NCBI GenBank assembly: GCA_947453725.1
Contig: CANGHH010000001.1
Span: forward strand, 248,001 to 312,000
Source: Betaproteobacteria bacterium
GTDB taxonomy: Bacteria; Pseudomonadota; Gammaproteobacteria; Burkholderiales; Burkholderiaceae_C
Reading direction: 5' to 3'
Length of the DNA: 64,000 nt
A model generated the notes under the pieces. The model made no database searches and was not told the origin of the DNA. It was given only the letters and a program-made list of their open reading frames with translations. This document shows, piece by piece, positions 56,266-64,000 of the stretch (positions are counted from its first letter, which is position 1; every line of letters starts with the position of its first letter). Made by a program: the position numbers and the translations under genes.

Positions 56266-58142
56266 CAGAGCTCGACGCGCAGGCGGCCCAGGGTCTCGCG
56301 CAGGACTTCGTTGGCCGGTTCGCGGACGCGGCCTTCGCGCCAGACACGTCGGGCCTCGTCGCGCTGGCCGGCGGCCCACAGCACCTCGCCAAAGTGGGCG
56401 GCGATCTCGGGATCGGGCCGCGCCCCGTAGGCGTTCTTCAGCAGGCGCAGCGCCTCGTCGCGGTGGCCCAGGCGGAATTCGACCCAGCCCAGGCTGTCGG
56501 TGATGAAGGGGTCGCCCGGCGCCAGCTCCAGCGCGCGCTGGATCAGCTGGCGGGCCTCGGGCAGGCGCTGCTGCCGGTCGGCCAGCGAATAGCCCAGCGC
56601 GTTGTGCGCATGGGCGTTGTCGGGCTTCAGCGCGATGACCCGGCGCAGCAGCCTTTCCATCTCGTCCACGCGGTCGATCTTCTCGGCCATCATGGCCTGC
56701 TCGTAGAGCAGATCGGGGTCGTCGGCATAGCGCTGGGTGGCGCCGGCCAGCACCTCGAAGGCGTCGCGCCAGCGCCGGGCGTCACGCAGCAGGGCGGCTT
56801 CGGCCACCAGCTTGGCGCGGCCGTCTTCGGACCGCTTTTCCGGCACGCGGCGAATCAGTTCGCGGGCCTGCGCCAGCTGGCCCTGCCGGGCCAGCATCGA
56901 AGCCCGGCGGGTCTGCACGTCCAGCGCCCGCTGCGGATCGTCGACCTTGGCCAGCCAGCGCTCAGCGGTGGCGTAGTCGCCGCGCTGCTCGGCCGACTGG
57001 GCCAGCATCAACCAGGCCTGCAGCAGGCCCTGTTCGGGGTGCGCCGGTTCTTCGCTGTCGTCGTCTGCATCGCCGGTCGCGACGTTCAGGGACGGCTGGA
57101 CGGCGGGCTGGGCCGCGGCGCTTGCAGCCGGCTTGCCCAGTTGCGCTTGCACCAGTTGCACATAGCGCAGCAAGGCTGCTTCGCCGGCCGCTGCCTGCTT
57201 CAGTTCCAGCTGCAAGGCGCCCAGCGACAGGAAGGGCGCCGCCACCTCGGGTTGCTGCCGCGTCAGCGCCTCCAGTTGGGCGACGGCGTCGCCGTAGCGC
57301 TGCTGGCCGGTCAGCTGGCGCACGAAAGCCATGCGCAGCGCCGGTTCGGCCTGGGCGGTCTGCAGGTAGCCCAGCACCAGGGCCTCGGCCATCGGGCGCT
57401 CGCGCATCAATTCCATCGCCAGCAGCACCGGTCCCGCAGCGGTGGCGTCCGCGGCTTGCGCTTCCCGGGCCAGCGCCAGCGCGCGGTCGGGGTCGCGGGC
57501 TTCCAGCCAGGCCCGACCTTGTGCGACGCGGGCGACCACCGCCGTGGCGCCGCTGCGGTAGGGCTTGAGCGCGTCGTCGATGACCTGGGCCACGCCCTTG
57601 GGGTCGCTGGCCTGCTGCAACAAGCGCGGCAGCGCCGAGATGAGGTCGGGCAGATCGGCCGGCAGGGTCTGCGCCAGCAGCAGCTTCAGCGGTTCGCCGA
57701 CGGCGGTGGGCCGGTTCAGCAGCAGCAGGATCTGCAACTGCAGCCGCAGCGCGTCGGCCGAGCGCGGGCTGGCGGTGCGCCAGGCGCGCGTCGCGGCCAG
57801 CGCCTGTTCGCCGGCGCGGGCCTTCAGCGCGATGTCCACCGCACGGCGGAACAGGGCCTCGTCGCGGGTGCGGCGGGCGGCATCCAGCATCAGCTCGTAG
57901 GCGCTGCCGGCGTCGCCCGAGTTCAGCGCCATTTCGCCGATCAGCAGTTGGTAGAACAGCCGGTCGTCGAGCGCCGAGTTGGCCGGCGGAGCAGCCTCGG
58001 CCGCCGTTTCCGGGGCTGCCGCCGGGCCCGGGATCTGGGCCTGAACCCCCGATGCCAGCAGCAGCAAGGTGGTGGTCAGCCAGCCAGCCAGCAGGGACGA
58101 CCCGAGAGGCCTTGGGCTGCGTTCGGTCATCGGTATTCCCAT
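56265..58142 (-). CDS. Exported tetratricopeptide-repeat protein
   Basis: A 625-residue protein with a signal peptide (LLAGWLTTTLLLLASGVQAQ) and many helix-pair repeats. Clear TPRs stand at the C-terminus: ALGYSLADRQQRLPEARQLI, SLGWVEFRLGHRDEALRLL, FGEVLWAAGQRDEARRVW. A low-complexity Ala/Gln and acidic stretch interrupts the repeats near the middle. Similar proteins precede lolB in many betaproteobacteria; their role is not known, probably a periplasmic scaffold. MTERS at 58130 is an alternative start. Confidence 0.88.
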   Translation of the reverse strand: MGIPMTERSPRPLGSSLLAGWLTTTLLLLASGVQAQIPGPAAAPETAAEAAPPANSALDDRLFYQLLIGEMALNSGDAGSAYELMLDAARRTRDEALFRRAVDIALKARAGEQALAATRAWRTASPRSADALRLQLQILLLLNRPTAVGEPLKLLLAQTLPADLPDLISALPRLLQQASDPKGVAQVIDDALKPYRSGATAVVARVAQGRAWLEARDPDRALALAREAQAADATAAGPVLLAMELMRERPMAEALVLGYLQTAQAEPALRMAFVRQLTGQQRYGDAVAQLEALTRQQPEVAAPFLSLGALQLELKQAAAGEAALLRYVQLVQAQLGKPAASAAAQPAVQPSLNVATGDADDDSEEPAHPEQGLLQAWLMLAQSAEQRGDYATAERWLAKVDDPQRALDVQTRRASMLARQGQLAQARELIRRVPEKRSEDGRAKLVAEAALLRDARRWRDAFEVLAGATQRYADDPDLLYEQAMMAEKIDRVDEMERLLRRVIALKPDNAHAHNALGYSLADRQQRLPEARQLIQRALELAPGDPFITDSLGWVEFRLGHRDEALRLLKNAYGARPDPEIAAHFGEVLWAAGQRDEARRVWREGRVREPANEVLRETLGRLRVEL

Positions 58143-58176
58143 GCGGTGGCGTCGGTTCATTCTCACATAATGGGGC

Positions 58177-59019
58177 ATGCCTGAACTCCCCGAAGTCGAG
58201 GTCACGCGGCGTGGCATAGCGGTACCTTTGCACGGGGCCCATGTTCTGTCCGCGCGACTGGGCAAACCCTTGCGCTGGCCCCTGGGCTGTGAGCCCCAAA
58301 GCCTGGTTGGCCGCCGCGTCGGCCATGTCACACGGCGTGGCAAGTACCTGTGGCTGCCGCTCTTCGTCGACGGCGTCGCAGCCGGTGGCCTGCTGCTGCA
58401 CCTGGGCATGTCGGGTTCGCTGGCGATGTTGCCGCTGCCGGCCGGGGCCATCGCCGAGCCGGGCCCGCACGACCATTTCGACCTGCAGACCGACCGCGGC
58501 ACGCTGCGCCTGAACGACCCGCGGCGTTTTGGCGCCGTCGTCTGGTCGCCGGCCATCGATGAAGCGCCGGCCGCCACGCTGCTGCAGCGCCTGGGCCCCG
58601 AGCCCTTCGACCCGGCGCTGACGCCGGCCGTCTTCCACGCCGCGCTGCAGCGCCGGCGCACGCCGATCAAGGCCCTGCTGCTGTCGGGCGACGCGGTGGT
58701 CGGCGCCGGCAACATCTACGCTTGCGAGGCCCTGTTCCAGGCCGGCATCCACCCCGCGCTGCGGGCCGATCGCATCAGCCGGCCGCGCGCCGAAAAACTG
58801 CTGGCTGGCTTGCGCAGCACGCTGGGACGCGCCCTCGAAGTCGGCGGCTCGACCCTGCGCGACTTCACCGACGCCCACGGCGTCAGTGGCGCCTACCAGG
58901 CCGAGGCCGGCGTCTACGGCCGCGCCGGGCTGCCCTGCGTTCGCTGCAGCCTGCCGGTGCGGCGCGTCGTCCAGGCCCAGCGGTCGACCTTCTTCTGTCC
59001 GGCTTGTCAGCGCCGCTGA
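58177..59019 (+). CDS. mutM: Formamidopyrimidine-DNA glycosylase
   Basis: A 280-residue bifunctional glycosylase/AP lyase that removes 8-oxoguanine. The N-terminal [13 protein letters not shown] supplies Pro2 (after Met removal) and Glu3 as catalytic residues. The lesion-recognition segments [10 protein letters not shown] and LHLGMSGSL and the helix-two-turn-helix [18 protein letters not shown] are present. The C-terminal zinc finger is CVRC and CPAC. It diverges from the TPR gene across 34 bp and overlaps the next gene by one base. Confidence 0.97.
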   Translation: MPELPEVEVTRRGIAVPLHGAHVLSARLGKPLRWPLGCEPQSLVGRRVGHVTRRGKYLWLPLFVDGVAAGGLLLHLGMSGSLAMLPLPAGAIAEPGPHDHFDLQTDRGTLRLNDPRRFGAVVWSPAIDEAPAATLLQRLGPEPFDPALTPAVFHAALQRRRTPIKALLLSGDAVVGAGNIYACEALFQAGIHPALRADRISRPRAEKLLAGLRSTLGRALEVGGSTLRDFTDAHGVSGAYQAEAGVYGRAGLPCVRCSLPVRRVVQAQRSTFFCPACQRR

Positions 59020-60971
59020 TGGCTGCTGGCTGCCGCCTGATGAACCGCCAGCACCCGATCGCCGAAGAGCTCGACGCACTGGCCCGCTGGCGCACGGCGC
59101 TGGGCGCCCAGCTGGAGCAGCTCGTCGTCTCGCTGGACGAGCATGAATTGCTCGACGAAACCGATGTCGCCGTGCTCGGCGCGCTGCGCGATCGACTGGC
59201 TGCCGACAAGCTGGTGCTGGCCTTCGTGGCCGAGTTCTCGCGCGGCAAGTCCGAACTGATCAACGCCATCTTCTTTGCCGACGCCGGCCGCCGCGTGCTG
59301 CCCGCCACCCCCGGGCGCACCACCATGTGCCCGGTGGAACTGGGTTTCGAGGTCGGCCGCCCAGCCTGCCTGTCGCTGCTGCCCATCGCGTCGCGGCGGG
59401 ACGGCCGCACCTTGTCGGAGCTGAGCCGGCACGACGCGGCCTGGCAGCATCTGCCGCTGGACCCCGGGCACCGCGACAGCCTGGTGCAGTCGCTGCTGGC
59501 CGTCACGCGGACGCAGCGGGTCAGCCGCGCAGAAGCCGAAGCGCTCGGCCTGTGGAGCGCCAGCCAGCCCGACGACAACCCGCCGCAGGCCGCCGATGGC
59601 AGCGTCGAGGTGCCGGCCTGGCGGCATGCCGTGATCAACTACCCGCATCCCTTGCTGGCGCGCGGCCTGGTCGTCATCGACACGCCGGGGCTCAACGCCG
59701 TCGGTGCCGAACCCGAACTGACGCTGGGCCTGCTGCCATCGGCGCACGCCGTGGTTTTCCTGCTGGCCGCCGATACGGGTGTGACGCGGGCCGACCTGGC
59801 GATCTGGCGTGAACACCTGGGCCGGTCCAGCCAGGAACGTTTCGTCGTGCTGAACAAGATCGATGCCCTGGCCGACCCGCTGGCCAGCGCCGCTGAAGTC
59901 GATGAACAGATCGCCCAGCAGTGCTCGACCGTGGCGCAGACACTGGGCCTGCCGCTGTCACGCATTTATCCGCTGTCTGCCCGAGAGGCTCTGGCGGCCC
60001 GCGTGGCGGGCGATGACCGGGCCTTGCAGGCCAGCCGGCTGCCGTTGCTGGAGCAGGCGCTGACCGACGGGCTGCTGCCGCGACGTCAGACGCTGCTGCT
60101 GCAGTCCACCATGGCCGTGGTCGAGCGGCTGCAGGCGGCCAGCGCCAGGCGGCTGGCCGACCGCCGGCGCCAGCTGACCGACCAGCTGATGGAGCTGCGC
60201 GGCCTGCGCGGCAAGAGCGGCGGCAAGCTGCGGCTGCTGTTGGCCCGGCTTGACGCCGAGTCGAGCGACTTCGAGTCCTGCGTCGGCCGCCTGGCGGCAC
60301 TGCGTGCCGTGCAGACGCGCATTCAGCGCAGCTTGCTGGGCCAGCTGTCGAGCGACCGGTTGCGTGTCGAGGTCGATGCCATGCAGGCGTCGCTGGGCGT
60401 CTGGCCCTTCAAGCTCGGAGGCCGGACGGCTTTCGAAGCGCTGATGTCGCGCCTGCGGGCTGCGGTGGCGGGCGCCGGCGAACAGGCTGGCGAGATGCAC
60501 CAGATGCTGGAAGCCAGCTTCCGACAACTGAACACCGAATTCGGCTTCGCCTTCGCGTTGTCGCCCTTGCCCGCCTTGCAGCCCTCGCTCGACGAACTGC
60601 AGGCCATCGAGCGCAACTACAGCCACTACCTCGGTCCGGGGCAAGCCTGGCGGCTGGCCCAGCCGGGCTTCGCCGAGCAGTTCCGGCGCCTGTTGGTGCC
60701 GAAACTGCGCGTGGTCTTCGAAAGCGCGGCCAGCGAGTTTGAACGCTGGGGCAGGGCCGCGATCCTGCAGCTTGGCGCTCAGCTGCGCGAGCGCCGCAGC
60801 AGTTTCGCGCGCCGCCGCGAGTCCTTGCTGCGCGTGCAGACGGCTGCGGGCGAACTCGAGACCCGCATCAGCGACGTGCAGGCGCAAGACCTTGCGCTGG
60901 ACCAGCTGCAAGGCGGCCTGGCGATGCAATTCGCCGGCCTGTTGGCCGCTGCTCGCCAGGACGCCGCTTGA
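59019..60971 (+). CDS. Bacterial dynamin-like GTPase
   Basis: A 650-residue large GTPase. The P-loop is EFSRGKSELIN (Lys77), G3 is DTPGLNA (Asp221) and G4 is NKID (279-282). After the GTPase domain come long helices (about residues 345-640) with coiled-coil character, as in dynamins. No transmembrane helix is obvious. The ATG used sits on the mutM stop (TGATG); the Met at 59040 is an alternative. Lying between mutM and mutY and overlapping both suggests coordinated expression with oxidised-guanine repair. Its role is unknown. Confidence 0.85.
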   Translation: MAAGCRLMNRQHPIAEELDALARWRTALGAQLEQLVVSLDEHELLDETDVAVLGALRDRLAADKLVLAFVAEFSRGKSELINAIFFADAGRRVLPATPGRTTMCPVELGFEVGRPACLSLLPIASRRDGRTLSELSRHDAAWQHLPLDPGHRDSLVQSLLAVTRTQRVSRAEAEALGLWSASQPDDNPPQAADGSVEVPAWRHAVINYPHPLLARGLVVIDTPGLNAVGAEPELTLGLLPSAHAVVFLLAADTGVTRADLAIWREHLGRSSQERFVVLNKIDALADPLASAAEVDEQIAQQCSTVAQTLGLPLSRIYPLSAREALAARVAGDDRALQASRLPLLEQALTDGLLPRRQTLLLQSTMAVVERLQAASARRLADRRRQLTDQLMELRGLRGKSGGKLRLLLARLDAESSDFESCVGRLAALRAVQTRIQRSLLGQLSSDRLRVEVDAMQASLGVWPFKLGGRTAFEALMSRLRAAVAGAGEQAGEMHQMLEASFRQLNTEFGFAFALSPLPALQPSLDELQAIERNYSHYLGPGQAWRLAQPGFAEQFRRLLVPKLRVVFESAASEFERWGRAAILQLGAQLRERRSSFARRRESLLRVQTAAGELETRISDVQAQDLALDQLQGGLAMQFAGLLAAARQDAA

Positions 60972-62044
60972 CCGGCCCGACGCTGGCCGCGAAGGTGGTG
61001 GCCTGGCAACGCCTGCACGGCCGCCACGGCCTGCCCTGGCAGGGCAGCCGCGACCCTTACCGCGTCTGGCTGTCCGAGGTGATGCTGCAGCAGACGCAGG
61101 TCAGCACTGTGCTGGACTACTTCCCGCGCTTCCTGGCCCGATTCCCCACGGTGGTCGCGCTGGCCGCGGCGCCGCTGGACGAGGTCTTCGGTCTGTGGAG
61201 TGGCCTGGGCTATTACAGCCGGGCACGCAATCTGCACCGCTGCGCGCAGGTGGTGGTGGCCGAACACGGCGGGGCCTTTCCGCCCCACAGCACGGCGCTG
61301 GCCGAATTGCCCGGTATCGGCCGCTCCACCGCCGCAGCGATTGCCGCTTTCTGCTTCGGCGAGCGCGCGGCCATCCTCGACGGCAACGTCAAGCGGGTGC
61401 TGACGCGGGTGCTGGGCTTCGACGAAGACCTGGCCTCGGCGACCGCCACGCGCCGGCTGTGGGCCCTGGCCGAAGGGCTGCTGCCGCTGCGCGACGTCGA
61501 TGTCTACACCCAGGGTCTGATGGACCTGGGCGCCACCGTCTGCCAGAACCGCCGCCCGGTCTGCGAGCGCTGCCCGCTGGCCGACGCCTGCGTGGCAAGG
61601 GCCAGCGGCGCGCCGCTGGCCTTTCCGGTGAAGACGCGCAAGCTCAAGCGCGGCCGTCGCGAGAACGCCGTGCTGTGGCTGCAGCGCGGCGGCGAGGTCT
61701 TTCTGGTGCAGCGGCCGGCGCTGGGGGTCTGGGCCGGCCTGTGGAGCCTGCCCGAGTACGCCGGCGTCCAGGCGTTGGAGGCCGCCTGGGCCGACAGCCC
61801 GGGCCACGGCGACTGGCTGCCGCCGATCGCCCATGCCCTGACGCATTTCGACTGGACGCTGCACACGCTGGCCTGGCGTCTGCCGCTGGCGTCGGCGCCG
61901 CCCGAAGACCTGCCGACGGGCCGCTGGGTGTCCGTCGACACCGCGTTGACGATGGGCTTGCCGACGCCCGTCCGTCGCCTACTGGATGACCAAGCTGGCC
62001 GCCGTGGCACCAGCGCCGCCGGGCCACAGCCGGACGGCCTGTAG
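60968..62044 (+). CDS. mutY: Adenine DNA glycosylase
   Basis: A 358-residue MutY that removes adenine opposite 8-oxoguanine, completing the pathway begun by MutM. Landmarks are SEVMLQQTQVSTVL, the hairpin LPGIGRSTAAAI, LDGNVKRVL with the catalytic Asp, and the iron-sulfur ligands in CQNRRPVCERCPLADAC. The C-terminal NUDIX-like domain reads 8-oxoG. The start is a TTG overlapping the previous stop (TTGA); no ATG is available near the N-terminus. Confidence 0.96.
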   Translation: MTGPTLAAKVVAWQRLHGRHGLPWQGSRDPYRVWLSEVMLQQTQVSTVLDYFPRFLARFPTVVALAAAPLDEVFGLWSGLGYYSRARNLHRCAQVVVAEHGGAFPPHSTALAELPGIGRSTAAAIAAFCFGERAAILDGNVKRVLTRVLGFDEDLASATATRRLWALAEGLLPLRDVDVYTQGLMDLGATVCQNRRPVCERCPLADACVARASGAPLAFPVKTRKLKRGRRENAVLWLQRGGEVFLVQRPALGVWAGLWSLPEYAGVQALEAAWADSPGHGDWLPPIAHALTHFDWTLHTLAWRLPLASAPPEDLPTGRWVSVDTALTMGLPTPVRRLLDDQAGRRGTSAAGPQPDGL

Positions 62045-62107
62045 CGGGGAAGCCGCAGGCGCTCGCCGGCGAGAGGCCGTCCGCAGGGACTGTCTCTCGT
62101 CCGACTC

Positions 62108-62122
62108 GCCCCCTCGGGGGGC
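62108..62122. terminator. Short GC hairpin between convergent mutY and LON-domain genes
   Basis: GCCCCC, loop TCG, GGGGGC makes a 6-bp stem four bases before the stop codon of the minus-strand gene. It could act for either strand but has no T-run. The 82-bp gap also holds loosely repeated GC-rich sequence. Confidence 0.35.
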
Positions 62123-62126
62123 CATC

Positions 62127-62774
62127 TCAGCCGATGACGACCTTCTTGTCGCGCAGAAAGCCGTCGACCAGCGACAGGCGGATCACCGGGTCCTCCAGCT
62201 CCATCAGCTTCTGCTTCGCGGCATCGCTGACCGGCAGCAGTTCGCACCAGCGGTTGGCGACCCAGCCGGCGTCGTCGAGCCGGTAGGGCTTGGCGAAAGG
62301 CGACTGGTCTTGTGCCTGCAGCTTGCGGATGGCTTCGGCCAGCGCGGTGACGGTGGGCAGCACGGCCGGGCCGGGGGCGCGCAGGGTGTCCGGCGCGAGG
62401 GGCTGCACCGTTGCCGTCCACAGGCCGTTGTCGAGCTGAGTCGGCGTGGTCTGGAGTCGGAAGCGCTGCCCGCCCAGGCAGCGCACGCGCAGGATGCCGG
62501 GCTGCTCGGCGTCGACCTCTTCGATGTGGGCCAGTGTGCCGACCGCTTCGACCCGCAGGGCCCGCGGCCCGCGCCCGGCCTCTGCGCCCTGGCGCAGGCA
62601 GACCACGCCGAAGGGCTGCCGGGTGCGCATGCAGTCGGCGATCAGGTCGAGGTAACGCGCCTCGAAGATCTTCAGGTGCAGCACGGCACCGGGGAACAGC
62701 ACCAGCTGCAGCGGGAACAAGGCCAGCGGCGTGGTCAGCGGGGTGCCGGTGTTGATCTCGCTGGCAGGCGTCAT
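62127..62774 (-). CDS. LON substrate-binding domain protein
   Basis: A 215-residue protein consisting of the N-terminal substrate-binding domain of Lon protease without ATPase or protease parts. The signature is LALFPLQLVLFPGAVLHLKI with FEARYLDLI directly after, then the C-terminal helical bundle. Such stand-alone proteins are widespread in proteobacteria, and their role is not settled. It lies five bases downstream of rapZ on the same strand. Confidence 0.9.
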   Translation of the reverse strand: MTPASEINTGTPLTTPLALFPLQLVLFPGAVLHLKIFEARYLDLIADCMRTRQPFGVVCLRQGAEAGRGPRALRVEAVGTLAHIEEVDAEQPGILRVRCLGGQRFRLQTTPTQLDNGLWTATVQPLAPDTLRAPGPAVLPTVTALAEAIRKLQAQDQSPFAKPYRLDDAGWVANRWCELLPVSDAAKQKLMELEDPVIRLSLVDGFLRDKKVVIG

Positions 62775-62779
62775 GGGCT

Positions 62780-63688
62780 TCAATCCCGGGCGTCGAGTTC
62801 TCGGTGGCGGACCAGCGTGGCGTAGGCGCTCTCGAAGCGCCGGGCCAGCCATTCCACGCCATAGACCGAGCGGTGCTGGCCGCCAGTGCAGCCGATGGCC
62901 ACGGTCAGGTAGCTCCGCTGGTCGTCTTCGAACGAGGGCAGCCAGCGGTGCAGGAAGTCGTGGATCTGCTGCAGCATCTCGCCCGCTTCGGGCTGCGCCT
63001 GCAGGTAGGCGGCGACCGGGTCGTCGCGGCCGGTCAGCGGGCGCAATTCCCGGATGTAGTAGGGGTTGGGCAACACCCGCAGGTCGAAGACGTAGTCGGC
63101 GTCCAGCGGCACGCCGTGCTTGAAGGCGAAGGACTCGAAGACCAGCGTCAGCGAGGCGTCGCGCGCGCCGACCAGTGCACGCACCCAGCTGCGCAGCAGC
63201 GCCGGACGCAACTGGCTGGTGTCGATGACGGTGGCCTTGTCGCGCAGGTCGGCGAGCAGCGCGCGTTCCAGTTCGATCGCATCGACCAGTGCCCGCGACA
63301 CATCGCCGCTGGTGGCCGCGGCGGTCAAGGGGTGGGGCCGGCGCGTTTCGGAAAAGCGGCGCAACAGCGCGTCGGTGCTGGCGTCGAGGAACAGCGTGCG
63401 CACGCGCACCCCTTCGCTGCGCAGCTGCTCGATCAGCGGCACCAGGCTGGGCAGCGAAGCGGCGGTGCGCACGTCGACCGCCACCGCCACGCGCTGGGCG
63501 TAGCGCTGGTGTTCCAGGCGGATGAAGTCGCGCAGCAGTTCGGGCGGCAGGTTGTCGACGCAGAAGTAGCCGGCGTCTTCCAGCGCGTGCAGCGCCACCG
63601 ATTTGCCCGAACCCGAAATGCCGGTGACCAGGACCACCTCTTCGCGCGCCGGCGGGCTTTCGACGGGGTCGGTCGCGTTCACGGTCAC
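62780..63688 (-). CDS. rapZ: RNase adapter protein RapZ
   Basis: A 302-residue P-loop protein. In enteric bacteria RapZ guides RNase E to GlmZ RNA and thus controls glucosamine-6-phosphate synthesis. Walker A is [17 protein letters not shown], followed by [13 protein letters not shown]. The C-terminal domain has [27 protein letters not shown] and [12 protein letters not shown]. The GTG start overlaps the recN stop by four bases (GTGA). In betaproteobacteria the RNA target is not known. Confidence 0.93.
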   Translation of the reverse strand: MTVNATDPVESPPAREEVVLVTGISGSGKSVALHALEDAGYFCVDNLPPELLRDFIRLEHQRYAQRVAVAVDVRTAASLPSLVPLIEQLRSEGVRVRTLFLDASTDALLRRFSETRRPHPLTAAATSGDVSRALVDAIELERALLADLRDKATVIDTSQLRPALLRSWVRALVGARDASLTLVFESFAFKHGVPLDADYVFDLRVLPNPYYIRELRPLTGRDDPVAAYLQAQPEAGEMLQQIHDFLHRWLPSFEDDQRSYLTVAIGCTGGQHRSVYGVEWLARRFESAYATLVRHRELDARD

Positions 63689-64000
63689 CGTCCGGCCCCT
63701 GCGGCCTGTCCGAGCAGGGCCTGCGCGTGGGCGGTGCCCGACAGCGTTTCACCGCCCAGCATGCGGGCGATTTCGGCCACCCGGGCTTCGCCGTCGACCG
63801 GTCGGATGTCGGACAGGGTCTGCTTGTCGCGCAGGGCCTTGGCGACGACGAAGTGGCCGTCGGCACAGGCCGCGACCTGCGCCAGGTGGGTCACGGCCAG
63901 CACCTGGCCGGTCGGTCCCAGCGACCGCCCGAGCTGCTTCATCAAGCGCCCCACGCTGTCTGCCACGGTGCCGCCGACGCCGGCGTCGATCTCGTCGAAG
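63685..64000 (-). CDS. recN: DNA repair protein RecN, C-terminal part only
   Basis: The last 104 residues of RecN, an SMC-like ATPase acting in double-strand-break repair; the gene continues past the right edge. Visible are the Walker B/D-loop region [20 protein letters not shown], the His switch [18 protein letters not shown], and the C-terminal [13 protein letters not shown]. The stop overlaps the rapZ GTG. The pairing recN-rapZ with a direct overlap suggests coupled translation. Confidence 0.93.
   Translation of the reverse strand, partial: FDEIDAGVGGTVADSVGRLMKQLGRSLGPTGQVLAVTHLAQVAACADGHFVVAKALRDKQTLSDIRPVDGEARVAEIARMLGGETLSGTAHAQALLGQAAGAGR

Overview
The window is very GC-rich, densely packed proteobacterial DNA. 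Three things point to a betaproteobacterium of the order Burkholderiales, probably near Rubrivivax, Leptothrix or Azohydromonas: a red-type (form IC) RuBisCO operon, a NAD-reducing Hox hydrogenase, and the block lolB-ispE-tRNA(Gln)-prs-rplY-pth together with bolA-his and mutM-mutY. A PEP-CTERM protein fits the same group. RuBisCO plus a soluble hydrogenase suggests a facultative hydrogen-oxidising autotroph; this is inferred from gene content.

Layout. 1-455: the end of an unrecognised gene and the decayed remains of a toxin-antitoxin pair. 455-7180: cbbR divergent from cbbLSXFPY, covering CO2 fixation, RuBisCO activation, two Calvin-cycle enzymes and a sugar-phosphate repair phosphatase. 7199-10164: a periplasmic glutathione peroxidase, an acyl-CoA-binding protein, a WS/DGAT-type acyltransferase and an SRPBCC protein, which may form a lipid-handling group. 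10271-17783: a dipeptide/oligopeptide ABC transporter followed by a lipoprotein prolyl oligopeptidase. 17826-24783: a Sco-like protein, a porin/PstS-like/chemoreceptor cassette and two amidases. 24930-32006: a small membrane protein, an EamA exporter, a broken MlrC gene, and a MarR-controlled tripartite efflux pump (outer-membrane factor, EmrA, EmrB). 31901-37145: hoxFUYHW on the minus strand. 37268-43202: an unknown protein, RdgC, an MFS exporter, a small putative translation-related protein behind an FNR-like box, a TetR regulator and an ABC-2 exporter.

43214-50297: bolA and the histidine cluster hisG, hisDC, hisB, hisH, hisA, hisF. Histidinol dehydrogenase and histidinol-phosphate aminotransferase lie in one continuous 807-residue reading frame. 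A minus-strand CHRD/PEP-CTERM gene separates hisA from hisF, and hisI, hisE and hisZ are absent from the window. 50297-64000: housekeeping genes rsmD, coaD, a ferredoxin, pth, rplY, prs, tRNA-Gln, ispE, lolB, a TPR protein, mutM, a dynamin-like GTPase, mutY, a LON-domain protein, rapZ and the 3' end of recN.

The genes work together as follows. Hox can supply NADH from H2, while Cbb consumes ATP and reductant to fix CO2. CbbX and CbbY keep RuBisCO active. The peptide transporter and S9 peptidase would support growth on peptides. Most operons show 1- or 4-nt stop/start overlaps, which suggests translational coupling. I see no insertion sequence, prophage, CRISPR array, rRNA or replication origin. 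No gene-free stretch exceeds 300 bases; the longest, 40523-40738, holds the FNR-like box.
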